A stretch of DNA of 7,424 nucleotides, from NCBI GenBank assembly GCA_012838395.1, contig DUPI01000087.1:1-7424 (forward strand), written 5' to 3'. Positions within the stretch are counted from its first letter, which is position 1, and the number at the start of each line of letters is the position of its first letter. Of this stretch, positions 1 to 6,443 are shown piece by piece. Under the pieces are notes generated by a model. The model made no database searches and was not told where the DNA came from. It saw only the letters and a program-made list of their open reading frames with translations. The translations under genes and the position numbers were made by a program. The DNA comes from Mollicutes bacterium (GTDB lineage: Bacteria > Bacillota_I > Bacilli_A > RF39 > UBA660).

Positions 1-1200
1 GCGCTTCTAGAAGCGGACGTTAATTATAAAGTTGTTAAAGAATTTGTTAATAATGTTAAAGAAAAAGCTTTAGGGGAAGAGGTTCGAAAAAGTTTAAAGC
101 CCAGTGAATTATTCGTTAAAATAGTGAAAGAAGAATTGGTGTCTTTATTAGGTGGAAAGCAAGATGAACTAGCTATAAATGGTAATCCGGCTGTTTTGAT
201 GTTAGTTGGGTTACAAGGTAGTGGGAAAACAACAACAATTGGTAAACTTGCTTTATTTTTACGAAAAAAACATAATCGTAAACCTCTTTTAGTTGCTTGT
301 GATGTTTATCGCCCTGCTGCTATTGATCAATTAAAACAAATTGGTAAAGAACTAAATATTCCTGTTTATGAAGAAGGTAATGGTGATCCTGTTACTATCG
401 CTAAGAATGCAATGGAATATGCTAAAGAAAATAATTATAATTATGTTTTAATAGATACGGCAGGACGTTTACATATTGATGAAGATCTAATGAATGAGTT
501 AAATGAAATTAATAGTAGTGTTAATCCAAATGAAATAATTTTAGTAATTGATAGTATGACGGGACAAGATGCTATTAATGTCATTGAAGGATTTAATAAA
601 CAATTACCTTTAACAGGTACCGTTTTAACAAAGTTAGACGGTGATACTAAAGGTGGTGTGGCCTTATCGGTAAAGCATCTTACTAAACTTCCGATAAAGT
701 TTATTGGTGTTAGTGAAAAAATGGATGGGTTAGAAGAGTTCCATCCTGAACGAATGGCTAGCCGTATTCTCGGTATGGGTGACCTTTTAAGTATGATTGA
801 AAAGGTTGAGGATGTTATTGATCAAGAAGAAGCGGAAAAAGTAGCTAAAAAGATGGTTAAGGGTAAATTTGATTTAGAAGATTTTTTATTGCAATTAAAT
901 CAAATAAAAAAAATGGGGCCTTTAGAAAATCTTATTAAGATGATTCCTGGTGCTTCTAAAATGGGACTTAATAAAATTTCTGTTAATCCTAAGGACTTGT
1001 CCCATATAGAAGCGATTATTTTATCGATGACCCCATATGAAAGAAGACATCCTGAAATCCTTAAGGCAAGTCGTAAAATTAGAATTGCTAAAGGGTCTGG
1101 ACGTAGTGTTGAAGAAGTGAATCGATTATTAAAACAATTCGATCAAATGAAGCTTATGATGAAACAAATGCAAAGTGGTAACTTTAAAATGCCTTTTTAA
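1..1200 (+). CDS. ffh: Signal recognition particle GTPase Ffh, 5' truncated by window edge
   Basis: Ffh is the protein subunit of the signal recognition particle. It binds 4.5S/scRNA and nascent signal sequences and hands ribosomes to FtsY at the membrane. The frame is open from base 1, and the first visible residues (ALLEADVNYKVVKEFV) match the Ffh N domain, so about 35-40 N-terminal residues are missing and the GTG at 124 is internal. In the 399 visible residues, the GTPase motifs are the P-loop GLQGSGKTT (about 70-78), DVYRP (101-105), DTAGR (152-156) and TKLD (210-213), followed by GVSEKMDGLEEFHPERMASR. A Met-rich M domain follows, with MIPGASKMG and the RNA-binding region around GSGRS (about 365-369). 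The gene ends with TAA. All key residues are present. The usual rpsP-rimM-trmD neighbours are not downstream. No terminator lies directly after it, so transcription may run on to the hairpin at 1441. Confidence 0.98.
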   Translation, partial: ALLEADVNYKVVKEFVNNVKEKALGEEVRKSLKPSELFVKIVKEELVSLLGGKQDELAINGNPAVLMLVGLQGSGKTTTIGKLALFLRKKHNRKPLLVACDVYRPAAIDQLKQIGKELNIPVYEEGNGDPVTIAKNAMEYAKENNYNYVLIDTAGRLHIDEDLMNELNEINSSVNPNEIILVIDSMTGQDAINVIEGFNKQLPLTGTVLTKLDGDTKGGVALSVKHLTKLPIKFIGVSEKMDGLEEFHPERMASRILGMGDLLSMIEKVEDVIDQEEAEKVAKKMVKGKFDLEDFLLQLNQIKKMGPLENLIKMIPGASKMGLNKISVNPKDLSHIEAIILSMTPYERRHPEILKASRKIRIAKGSGRSVEEVNRLLKQFDQMKLMMKQMQSGNFKMPF

Positions 1201-1221
1201 GGCTAATTACATATTCAAAAA

Positions 1222-1296
1222 ACCCTAATCAACATATTATAGCAATAGATAAGGGGGATTATAATATGTTATTTGATAGACAATTTGGATTAGGGT
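1222..1296 (+). promoter_or_regulatory. Inverted repeat enclosing RBS and start codon of the 56-aa ORF
   Basis: The 20 bases at 1222-1241 are perfectly complementary to two downstream blocks. AACATATTATA (1231-1241) pairs with TATAATATGTT (1260-1270), which contains the ATG at 1266. ACCCTAATC (1222-1230) pairs with GATTAGGGT (1288-1296), inside the coding region. The Shine-Dalgarno sequence AAGGGGG (1251-1257) lies in the 18-base loop, and 17 bases (1271-1287) would bulge out between the two stems. If the leader is transcribed from upstream, for example by read-through from ffh, the fold would bury the start codon and could limit translation. Alternatively, CATATTATA (1233-1241) fits the -10 pattern of mother-cell sporulation sigma factors (CATAnnnTA). 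In that case the left arm would be promoter DNA rather than RNA. The repeat is seen directly; its function is inferred. Confidence 0.5.
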
Positions 1297-1436
1297 CACA
1301 ACAAAATATGCCAATGGGATTTGGAATGCCTGGTCAAACGTGCCCTCCAATTATAGAACCAACAATGACACAATGTGTGGAACGAGAGTTCTTCCACGAA
1401 GTACCACAAGAATGTTCGAAAAGTGATAATACTTAA
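1266..1436 (+). CDS. Small Cys/Pro/Met-containing protein, possibly CotD-like spore coat protein
   Basis: This 56-residue ORF starts at ATG 1266, 8 bases after a very strong Shine-Dalgarno sequence (AAGGGGG, 1251-1257), and ends with TAA just before an intrinsic terminator. The N-terminal part is rich in Gly, Met and Gln (GSQQNMPMGFGMPG). It is followed by CPPIIEPTMTQCVE and FFHEVPQEC, with three cysteines in all. The order CPPI-x-P, a Cys-containing strand and then HEVP recalls CotD-type inner spore coat proteins of Firmicutes, which usually continue into a His-rich tail (VPHIHP and so on). Here the protein stops about ten residues after HEVP, so it would be a short variant. There is no signal peptide or membrane segment. 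The RBS, the terminator and the lack of any competing frame support a real gene. The family assignment is tentative. See the inverted repeat around its start. Confidence 0.6.
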   Translation: MLFDRQFGLGSQQNMPMGFGMPGQTCPPIIEPTMTQCVEREFFHEVPQECSKSDNT

Positions 1437-1440
1437 TATT

Positions 1441-1470
1441 AAGCAACTATTATATAGTTGTTTTTATTTT
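1441..1470 (+). terminator. Intrinsic terminator after the 56-aa ORF
   Basis: CAACTAT (1444-1450) and ATAGTTG (1454-1460) form a 7-bp stem. It extends outward by one G-U and two A-U pairs and has a 3-base loop. TTTTTATTTT follows. It sits 4 bases after the stop codon and insulates the kinase promoter from ffh-side transcription. Confidence 0.8.
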
Positions 1471-1527
1471 AGAGTGTAAATATTACTGTTATTTATTACG
1501 AAAAGGCGTAAACCCGATTGTGTATTA

Positions 1528-1556
1528 TTGAATATTAAAAATATATATAGTATAAT
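1528..1556 (+). promoter_or_regulatory. Sigma-A promoter of the hybrid kinase gene
   Basis: TTGAAT (1528-1533) and a perfect TATAAT (1551-1556) are separated by exactly 17 bases. Transcription would begin near 1563, giving a leader of about 25 bases before ATG 1588. The TTG at 1528 belongs to the -35 box and would not be transcribed. This rules out the longer in-frame reading that begins there. Confidence 0.75.
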
Positions 1557-1587
1557 TAAAATATATAAGATAGTGGATGGTGGATAT

Positions 1588-3753
1588 ATGAAAGTATTTA
1601 TTAAAATTGTTATTATGTGTTTGACTATGCTTGGAGCGTATTATTTTTATGATTATACAGCTTTAAGTGGTTTAGACATTGTTATTCTATCTGATAAAAT
1701 TTCGTTTATGATAATGGTATTTTTACTTTTAATCGCATTATTTTATATTAATATGTATTTTCGAAACAAAGAAAAAGTGTTAGAGTTAAGATATCGAGAC
1801 AAATTATTCAATTCACTAGTAAAAAATTCTAACACAGCTTATTTTATGTATGATGATATTAATAAAAAGGTTATGTATATGACTAAAAATATAAAAGAAG
1901 TTTTAGATATTGATAATATTGAAACTGAAGAATCAGGATTAAAATTAATTAATGATATTTTTCAAAATCCAATCATTAAAGAGGAACTACGTAAATGGGA
2001 TAAGAAAAGTGAATTTATTAGTCAAATGGTTTCTTATCGTTATTATGAGGATGATAGTAATACTAAGTGGATTAGAGTTAAAATTTATCCATTTATTGAA
2101 AAGAAATCTAGTTATCAAATTATTTCAGTGCTAGATGTTAGTAAAGAATATGAACAACAGCATTTATTAATCATTCAAGCCAAAGATATTAAGGCTCGAG
2201 AAAAACAATTAAATCAAATTACCTCTACTTCTTACGATAATGAAATAAACATTAATATGTCAACCGGTGACTTTAATTTAAAGAATTTAAAAGGTAATAT
2301 TAATTATTTTGGTTCTGAAAAAAGTGGTAGTTATGAATCTGGCATTTCAAAAATAATTGAAGAATATGTTCATGCAGAAGATAGAGAAGAAGTTTTAAAT
2401 GAATTATCTTTTAATAAATTTAAAGAATTAATTTCAGAACAAAATTTTGAACCCCGTTCTGTAAGATATCGCTTAGCTAATACTGAAGAAGTTGTTTGGT
2501 TAGAAAGTTCGATCTTTTTCTTAACTAGTAAAGGTGAAAACCGTATTATTATTTTAACTAAAAATGTTACTGAAAATGCTGAGTATATGCGTAAGCAAAA
2601 CAACTTATTACAAGATGCCTTAAAAGAAGTTGAAAGAGCTAATAATGCTAAATCTGAATTTTTAGCAGTTATATCTCACCAAATAAGAACGCAAATGAAT
2701 GCTATTATAGGGCTTAGTGAATCAGCCTTATCTGAAAGTATTCCTTTTAAAGCTCGTGAAGACATAGGTAACATTAATAATGCAAGTACTAATCTTTTAG
2801 AAATTATTGATGAAATGTTAGATATATCTAAAATAGAGTCTGGAGTTCTTGAAAAAAATGAAAAAGAATATGATGTTGTTGGATTATTCAGAAATTTAAT
2901 TGGTCTTACTAAAGAACGAATTGGTGAGAAAAAAATAAAGTTAATAACCAATATTGACTCTAATATACCGCGCAAGTTATTTGGTGACAGCAGCAAAGTA
3001 CGTCAAATTTTATTAAATATTTTAACTAATGCTGTTCAATATACAGAAAGTGGTACTATCACCATATCTGCAGAGGCTATTAAAAAGAATCGAAATGTAG
3101 AATTAGTAATATCAGTTGAAGATACCGGTATTGGTATTTCGAAAGATCATTTAAATAAGTTATTTGATAATTCAGAAGATATAAATTATTCAAAAAATAT
3201 GGGCTTATCGATTGTTAAGAGATTAATAAATCTTTTAAACGGTAAAATTGAAGCTATTAGTAAAGATGGTAAAGGAAGTAAATTTACTGTTTCACTTACT
3301 CAGAAAATTATTGACGAAAAAGGAATTGGTAACATTGACGAGTATATAACCGATAAGAAGAAAAAGGATTTTTTCAATGCAGAGGGTAAATCAATTTTGG
3401 TTATTGATGATAATAAATTGAACTTAAAAGTTGCAACTCGCTTTTTGGAACCATATGGTGTTGATATTGAATGTGTAGATAGTGGCCAAAAGGGAATTGA
3501 CTTAATTGAACAAGGAAAAAAGTTTGATTTAATTTTATTGGATCAAATGATGCCTGGAATGAATGGTGTTGAAACTCTTAACAAACTTAAATCAGATTCT
3601 AATTTTAATACACCAGTTGTTGTTATTACAGCTGATGCTATTGTTGGCGTTAAAGAAAAATATTTAAATGAAGGTTTCGATGATTATTTATCTAAACCTA
3701 TTGATGTTAAAGAATTGAAAGAGTTGCTAAAAAAATATTTAAGAGATAAATAG
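1588..3753 (+). CDS. Membrane hybrid sensor histidine kinase (PAS-PAS-HisKA-HATPase-REC)
   Basis: This 721-residue protein is a sensor kinase with a fused receiver. It should pass phosphate from His to Asp and then to an HPt partner. ATG 1588 is chosen because GGATGGTGG lies just upstream and the promoter at 1528-1556 excludes the in-frame TTG. Two TM segments (about 3-22 and 38-58) flank a loop of only about 15 residues, so sensing is probably intramembrane or cytoplasmic. Two PAS-like domains (about 75-190 and 220-330) are separated by a short coiled coil. HisKA has His364 in SHQIRTQMNAIIG, where HEIRTP is usual. HATPase has N-box Asn481 and DTGIGI from 512, but a short lid and KNMGLSI in place of GTGLGL. 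The receiver is complete: Asp607-Asp608, acceptor Asp652 in LLDQMMPGMNG, Thr681, and Lys703 in SKP. The HPt gene downstream is the likely partner. Kinase competence is uncertain because of the degenerate motifs. Confidence 0.93.
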   Translation: MKVFIKIVIMCLTMLGAYYFYDYTALSGLDIVILSDKISFMIMVFLLLIALFYINMYFRNKEKVLELRYRDKLFNSLVKNSNTAYFMYDDINKKVMYMTKNIKEVLDIDNIETEESGLKLINDIFQNPIIKEELRKWDKKSEFISQMVSYRYYEDDSNTKWIRVKIYPFIEKKSSYQIISVLDVSKEYEQQHLLIIQAKDIKAREKQLNQITSTSYDNEININMSTGDFNLKNLKGNINYFGSEKSGSYESGISKIIEEYVHAEDREEVLNELSFNKFKELISEQNFEPRSVRYRLANTEEVVWLESSIFFLTSKGENRIIILTKNVTENAEYMRKQNNLLQDALKEVERANNAKSEFLAVISHQIRTQMNAIIGLSESALSESIPFKAREDIGNINNASTNLLEIIDEMLDISKIESGVLEKNEKEYDVVGLFRNLIGLTKERIGEKKIKLITNIDSNIPRKLFGDSSKVRQILLNILTNAVQYTESGTITISAEAIKKNRNVELVISVEDTGIGISKDHLNKLFDNSEDINYSKNMGLSIVKRLINLLNGKIEAISKDGKGSKFTVSLTQKIIDEKGIGNIDEYITDKKKKDFFNAEGKSILVIDDNKLNLKVATRFLEPYGVDIECVDSGQKGIDLIEQGKKFDLILLDQMMPGMNGVETLNKLKSDSNFNTPVVVITADAIVGVKEKYLNEGFDDYLSKPIDVKELKELLKKYLRDK

Positions 3754-3774
3754 AAAATAATATTTTTGTAAAAT

Positions 3775-3810
3775 GAGAGTGAATAAGTAAAAATTATTCA
3801 CTTTTTATTT
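3775..3810 (+). terminator. Intrinsic terminator after the hybrid kinase
   Basis: AGTGAATAA (3778-3786) pairs perfectly with TTATTCACT (3794-3802) around a 7-base loop. The T-rich tail TTTTTATTT follows. It separates the kinase and HPt transcripts. Confidence 0.85.
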
Positions 3811-3885
3811 AATTTTAAACCTGTTGTCTTAGACGGATGTACACTTAAAAACTAAAATAGTTTTAATATTTTGCTTTAAATAGTG

Positions 3886-3914
3886 TTGAACAATAATTTA
3901 ATATAAGTTATAAT
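3886..3914 (+). promoter_or_regulatory. Sigma-A promoter of the HPt gene
   Basis: TTGAAC (3886-3891) and a perfect TATAAT (3909-3914) are separated by 17 bases. The architecture is the same as the kinase promoter at 1528. The start point would be near 3921, about 47 bases before the ATG. The remainder of 3811-3885 shows only a small AT palindrome (AAAACTA/TAGTTTT, 3848-3864). Confidence 0.7.
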
Positions 3915-3967
3915 AAAATAAATACAGGAAGAATTAATCATTCTAATAAAAATAAAGGGAGTGTTGT

Positions 3968-4327
3968 ATGAGAAATGTAAATTTTTTAAGTAGTAAGGGT
4001 ATTGATGTTGAAAAGGGGTTAGAATTACTTGGGGACATGGAAATGTATGAAGAAATATTAAGTGATTTTTTAGACCAATCAAGCGAACGTTTAGACAATC
4101 TTTCAAAGTTTAAAGAAACTAATGATCTTGCAAATTACTCCATATTAGTACATGCTATAAAAGGTGATTCTAAATATTTAGGGTTTGATAAGTTAGCCGA
4201 ACTGGCATTTCAACATGAAATAGAAAGCAAAAATAATAATCTCGAATTTATCAATGATAATTACAATGAATTATTAAAAGAGTTTAAAAGAATTATTGGT
4301 GTTATTCAGCTTTATTTAGATCAGTAA
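3968..4327 (+). CDS. Stand-alone HPt (histidine phosphotransfer) domain protein
   Basis: This 119-residue cytoplasmic protein is a full-length single HPt domain, the usual size for this fold. The phosphate-accepting His62 lies in VHAIKGDSKYLGFDKLAELA, matching the family pattern HxxKGxS followed by G and a helix ending in HEIE. The N-terminal part (GIDVEKGLELLGDMEMYEEILSDF) is the typical first helix pair (GI-x-GL-x-G-x-x-x-Y-x-x-L-x-F). It starts at ATG 3968 with AAAGGGAG (3954-3961) placed 6 bases upstream. It has its own promoter and terminator, so it is not strictly in the kinase operon, but the adjacency and matching promoter suggest a partnership. It would take phosphate from the kinase receiver (Asp652) and pass it to an output regulator encoded elsewhere. 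No defects are visible. Confidence 0.92.
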   Translation: MRNVNFLSSKGIDVEKGLELLGDMEMYEEILSDFLDQSSERLDNLSKFKETNDLANYSILVHAIKGDSKYLGFDKLAELAFQHEIESKNNNLEFINDNYNELLKEFKRIIGVIQLYLDQ

Positions 4328-4332
4328 TAAAA

Positions 4333-4359
4333 CAAATGGACTATTGTAGTCCTTTTTTT
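4333..4359 (+). terminator. Intrinsic terminator after the HPt gene
   Basis: GGACTA (4338-4343) and TAGTCC (4347-4352) form a 6-bp stem with a TTG loop, followed by seven T. Flanking A residues extend pairing with the T tract. It marks the end of the recognisable core region and the last host feature before the recombinase remnant. Confidence 0.88.
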
Positions 4360-4396
4360 ATGCAATTACATAAGATTAAATGAGGAGTTGATAAGT

Positions 4397-4507
4397 ATTA
4401 AAGTAACAAATTATTTTAATGAAAAAGGTTTAACTTTAGAAGAAGTTTTAAAATCATTTTTAATTGAATATTGTTTAAACGAAAGGGGGATAGAATATAG
4501 AAGTTAA
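4397..4507 (+). pseudogene. Small ORF before the recombinase, start codon apparently lost
   Basis: An open frame of 36 residues reads KVTNYFNEKGLTLEEVLKSF and ends NERGIEYRS, with TAA at 4505-4507. The Shine-Dalgarno sequence GAGGAG (4382-4387) is clear. The codon at the right distance (9 bases) is ATT (4397), where ATG would be expected. The only upstream alternative, TTG 4388, abuts the Shine-Dalgarno sequence with no spacer. Its stop overlaps the expected recombinase start by 11 bases, implying translational coupling. Short helical ORFs of this kind often precede clostridial large serine recombinases. I do not recognise a named family. It is either decayed or started inefficiently from ATT. 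Confidence 0.45.
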
Positions 4508-6054
4508 CTTTAAAGCAGGAATATATATACGTTTATCTAGAGAAGACAGTGACAAAACAAATGAAAGTGAAAGTATTACTAATCAGAGAAGTTTTATTAT
4601 TGATTTTATGAAAGAAAATAATTATCAATTATGTTGTGAATATGTTGATGATGGGTTTAGTGGTACTTCATTTGAACGACCCGCATTTAAAAAAATGATT
4701 AAGGATATTGAGCAAGGTAAAATTAATATGGTAATTACTAAAGATATGTCAAGACTTGGTCGAGACTACATTGAATCAGGATATTATGTTGAAAAATATT
4801 TTCCTGAAAAAAGGGTTAGATATATTGCGATTAATGATGGAATTGATACTTTTGTCGATAATGCTAGTAATGATTTTTTACCATTTAAAGCTGTAATAAA
4901 TGATTTGTATGCTAAAGATATATCCAAAAAGATTAAGGCTAGTATAATTACTAAAAAGAAACAGGGATTATTTTTAGGGGCCACCGCCCCATATGGTTAT
5001 AAAAAAGATCCTAAAAATAAATATAAGTTAATTATTGACCCAGTTGCAAGTGAAGTTATAAGAACTATTTTTAACATGTATATAGATGGTAATAGTTTGC
5101 AAAAGATATCTCAAAAATTAACGAGTGAAAAATTCTCACCACCAAGTGTATATAAAGAAATAAAAAGAGATACGAGTTCTCAAACAAAAACATTTGGGAT
5201 CCTTCTACAATTGACGAAATATTAAAAAATCCTAATTATACCGGTAATATGACCCAAAACAGGCGCAAAAAAATAAATTATAAATCTAAAAAGGTTGTTA
5301 AAACAAATCCGGAAGAATGGATTGTTGTTAAAGATACCCATGAACCAATTATTGATAAGCGGACATTTGAACTTGTCCAAAAACTATATTCTAAAAACAA
5401 GAATATGAGTAAATCTAATTCATTGTTATTAAGAGGCTTTTTAATATGTAAAGAATGTGGTCATAAATTAGGAATTAATAAAAGTAGAGATAAAAAAAGA
5501 CATTAAACTATTTGTAATTATTACAAAAAATACTCCCAATACGGTTTTTGCACTTGTCACAGCATGAGGTATGAGTATTTAGAAAAGATCGTTTTAGAAA
5601 ACATTCGAGAATTATGTAATGAAATTAATATTGATAAATGGGAGGATATATTAAATAATTATAATTATAAAAATAAATCTTTAGATAAAATGAATGAGAA
5701 AATTAAAATTATTAATAGCAAAGTTGAAAAAAATAAAAGATACCTTGAAGAAATGTATTTTGATAAATTAAGTGGTATTATTACGGTAGAAATGTATCAA
5801 AAATTCCAAAAAAAATATTAGATGAAACAAAATATAATAACGATTTAATTGAAAAATTTAAAATAAAAGAAAAGGTATTGCTTAATAATAAGTCAAAAAA
5901 TTATCATAATTTAATTAAAGAATTTTTAAGCTTTAAGAAACCTAGTCGTAGTTTATTAGCAAGTGTTATTGATAAAATAACAGTTGATCAAAATAAAAAT
6001 ATTGAAATATATTATAAAATAAAACCAATAATGAGTGATAATGTTATCACCTAA
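4497..6054 (+). pseudogene. Large serine recombinase (TnpX/TndX-type), inactivated
   Basis: Reassembled over three frame segments, this encodes about 519 residues of a site-specific recombinase that excised or inserted its element through a Ser-DNA intermediate. The resolvase domain has catalytic Ser14 in IYIRLSRED (codon 4536-4538), DDGFSGTSFERPAF and MSRLGRDYIESGYYVE. Next come the Recombinase domain (APYGYKKDP, then WDPSTIDEILKNPNYTGNM), a zinc ribbon (ICKECGHKLG, then FCTCHSMRYEYLE), a coiled coil and a C-terminal basic tail (VIDKITVDQNKNIEIYYKIK). The lesions are: ATA (4497) where ATG is expected, 7 bases after AAAGGGGG (4482-4489); a -1 loss at the A5 run 5186-5190; in-frame TAA 5504-5506 at a probable Tyr codon; and a -1 loss at the A8 run 5808-5815. 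The stop of the last frame is TAA 6052. The longest intact piece, from ATG 4608, lacks the catalytic Ser. Confidence 0.93.
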
Positions 6055-6090
6055 GGAACAATCACATGTTTGCTAGGAAAGTGATAACAT
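6035..6090. repeat. Inverted/direct repeat cluster at the recombinase 3' end
   Basis: GTGATAA (6035-6041) and TTATCAC (6044-6050) form a 7-bp palindrome with a 2-base centre, overlapping the last recombinase codons. GTGATAACAT recurs at 6081-6090 and is the exact reverse complement of ATGTTATCAC at 6041-6050. There is no U-tract, so it is not a classical terminator. Large serine recombinases often have their attachment site beside the gene, so these arms are candidate recombinase-binding half-sites. That role is inferred. Confidence 0.45.
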
Positions 6091-6115
6091 ATAGAACACA
6101 TATTGATAAATAAAG

Positions 6116-6140
6116 GGAAGAATCAACATTTGATTTTTTC
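6116..6140 (+). terminator. Possible weak terminator or leader hairpin
   Basis: GGAAGAATCAA (6116-6126) can pair with TTGATTTTTTC (6130-6140) around a CAT loop. The stem has 11 pairs, including two G-U pairs. The six T residues (6134-6139) are partly in the stem, so termination would be weak. It lies between the recombinase remnant and the 75-residue gene. Apart from this hairpin, 6091-6156 shows no convincing feature. Confidence 0.35.
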
Positions 6141-6167
6141 AAAAATTTAGAAAAATAGGAGTTTTAT

Positions 6168-6395
6168 ATGGAAAATGAATGGAAAAATTTAAGATTTCAC
6201 TTAACTGAGGAAATGAATAATATGATGATTGAACTTTTAGTAACTGAACAAATGATGAAAGAGAGTAAGTTAACTAAAAATGAGAGAAAACTTTTAGAAA
6301 ATCACAAAGCAGAACTTTTAGAAGATTTTAGAAAAGAATTTCAACGAAACAATATAGAACAAATCAAGAAATACAACGAGTTAATGAATAAATAA
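6168..6395 (+). CDS. Hypothetical 75-aa charged, helical protein
   Basis: This is an intact ORF with AGGAG (6157-6161) at 6-base spacing before ATG 6168 and a strong terminator directly after TAA. The protein is rich in Glu, Lys, Asn and Met, with no Cys, Pro or Gly. It has no membrane segment or signal. Its pattern (TEEMNNMMIELLVTEQMMKE, then KLTKNERKLLENHKAELLED) predicts two or three amphipathic helices and probably a coiled coil. I recognise no family. A short, fully helical acidic/basic protein at the edge of a mobile element could be a small regulator, but nothing in the sequence shows this. No clear promoter was found; the gene may rely on read-through from the recombinase side. It converges with the minus-strand operon. 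Confidence 0.7.
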   Translation: MENEWKNLRFHLTEEMNNMMIELLVTEQMMKESKLTKNERKLLENHKAELLEDFRKEFQRNNIEQIKKYNELMNK

Positions 6396-6443
6396 AAAAG
6401 TGAGATAGACATATACATCAAAGTATATACCTATCTCTTTTTA
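6396..6443. terminator. Bidirectional terminator between convergent genes
   Basis: GAGATAG (6402-6408) pairs with CTATCTC (6431-6437). After a small internal mismatch, ATATAC (6411-6416) pairs with GTATAT (6423-6428) around a 6-base loop. A tract of A on the left and T on the right give a U-tail in both directions. It therefore serves the 75-residue gene on the + strand and the 160-residue gene on the - strand. The minus stop codon at 6443-6441 lies inside its flank. Confidence 0.82.

Noticed and set aside
2370..2996. Minus-strand ORFs inside the kinase gene
   Set aside because: They are antisense shadows of conserved kinase codons, with no ribosome binding site or recognisable product.
3848..3864. 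AT-rich palindrome AAAACTA/TAGTTTT as a terminator or operator
   Set aside because: It has no GC-rich stem, and a stronger terminator already lies at 3775-3810. In such AT-rich DNA this could be chance.
5181..5210. Programmed -1 frameshift in the recombinase
   Set aside because: The shift is in the -1 direction at an A run, but the heptamer in phase (A AAA ACA) is not a good slippery site. The same gene also has a nonsense codon, a second shift and no start codon, so decay is simpler.
5504..5821. Recombinase fragments as separate small genes
   Set aside because: The 5249-5506 and 5564-5821 pieces share one frame and join across a single TAA. Neither has its own ribosome binding site, and each contains half of the zinc ribbon or the coiled coil.
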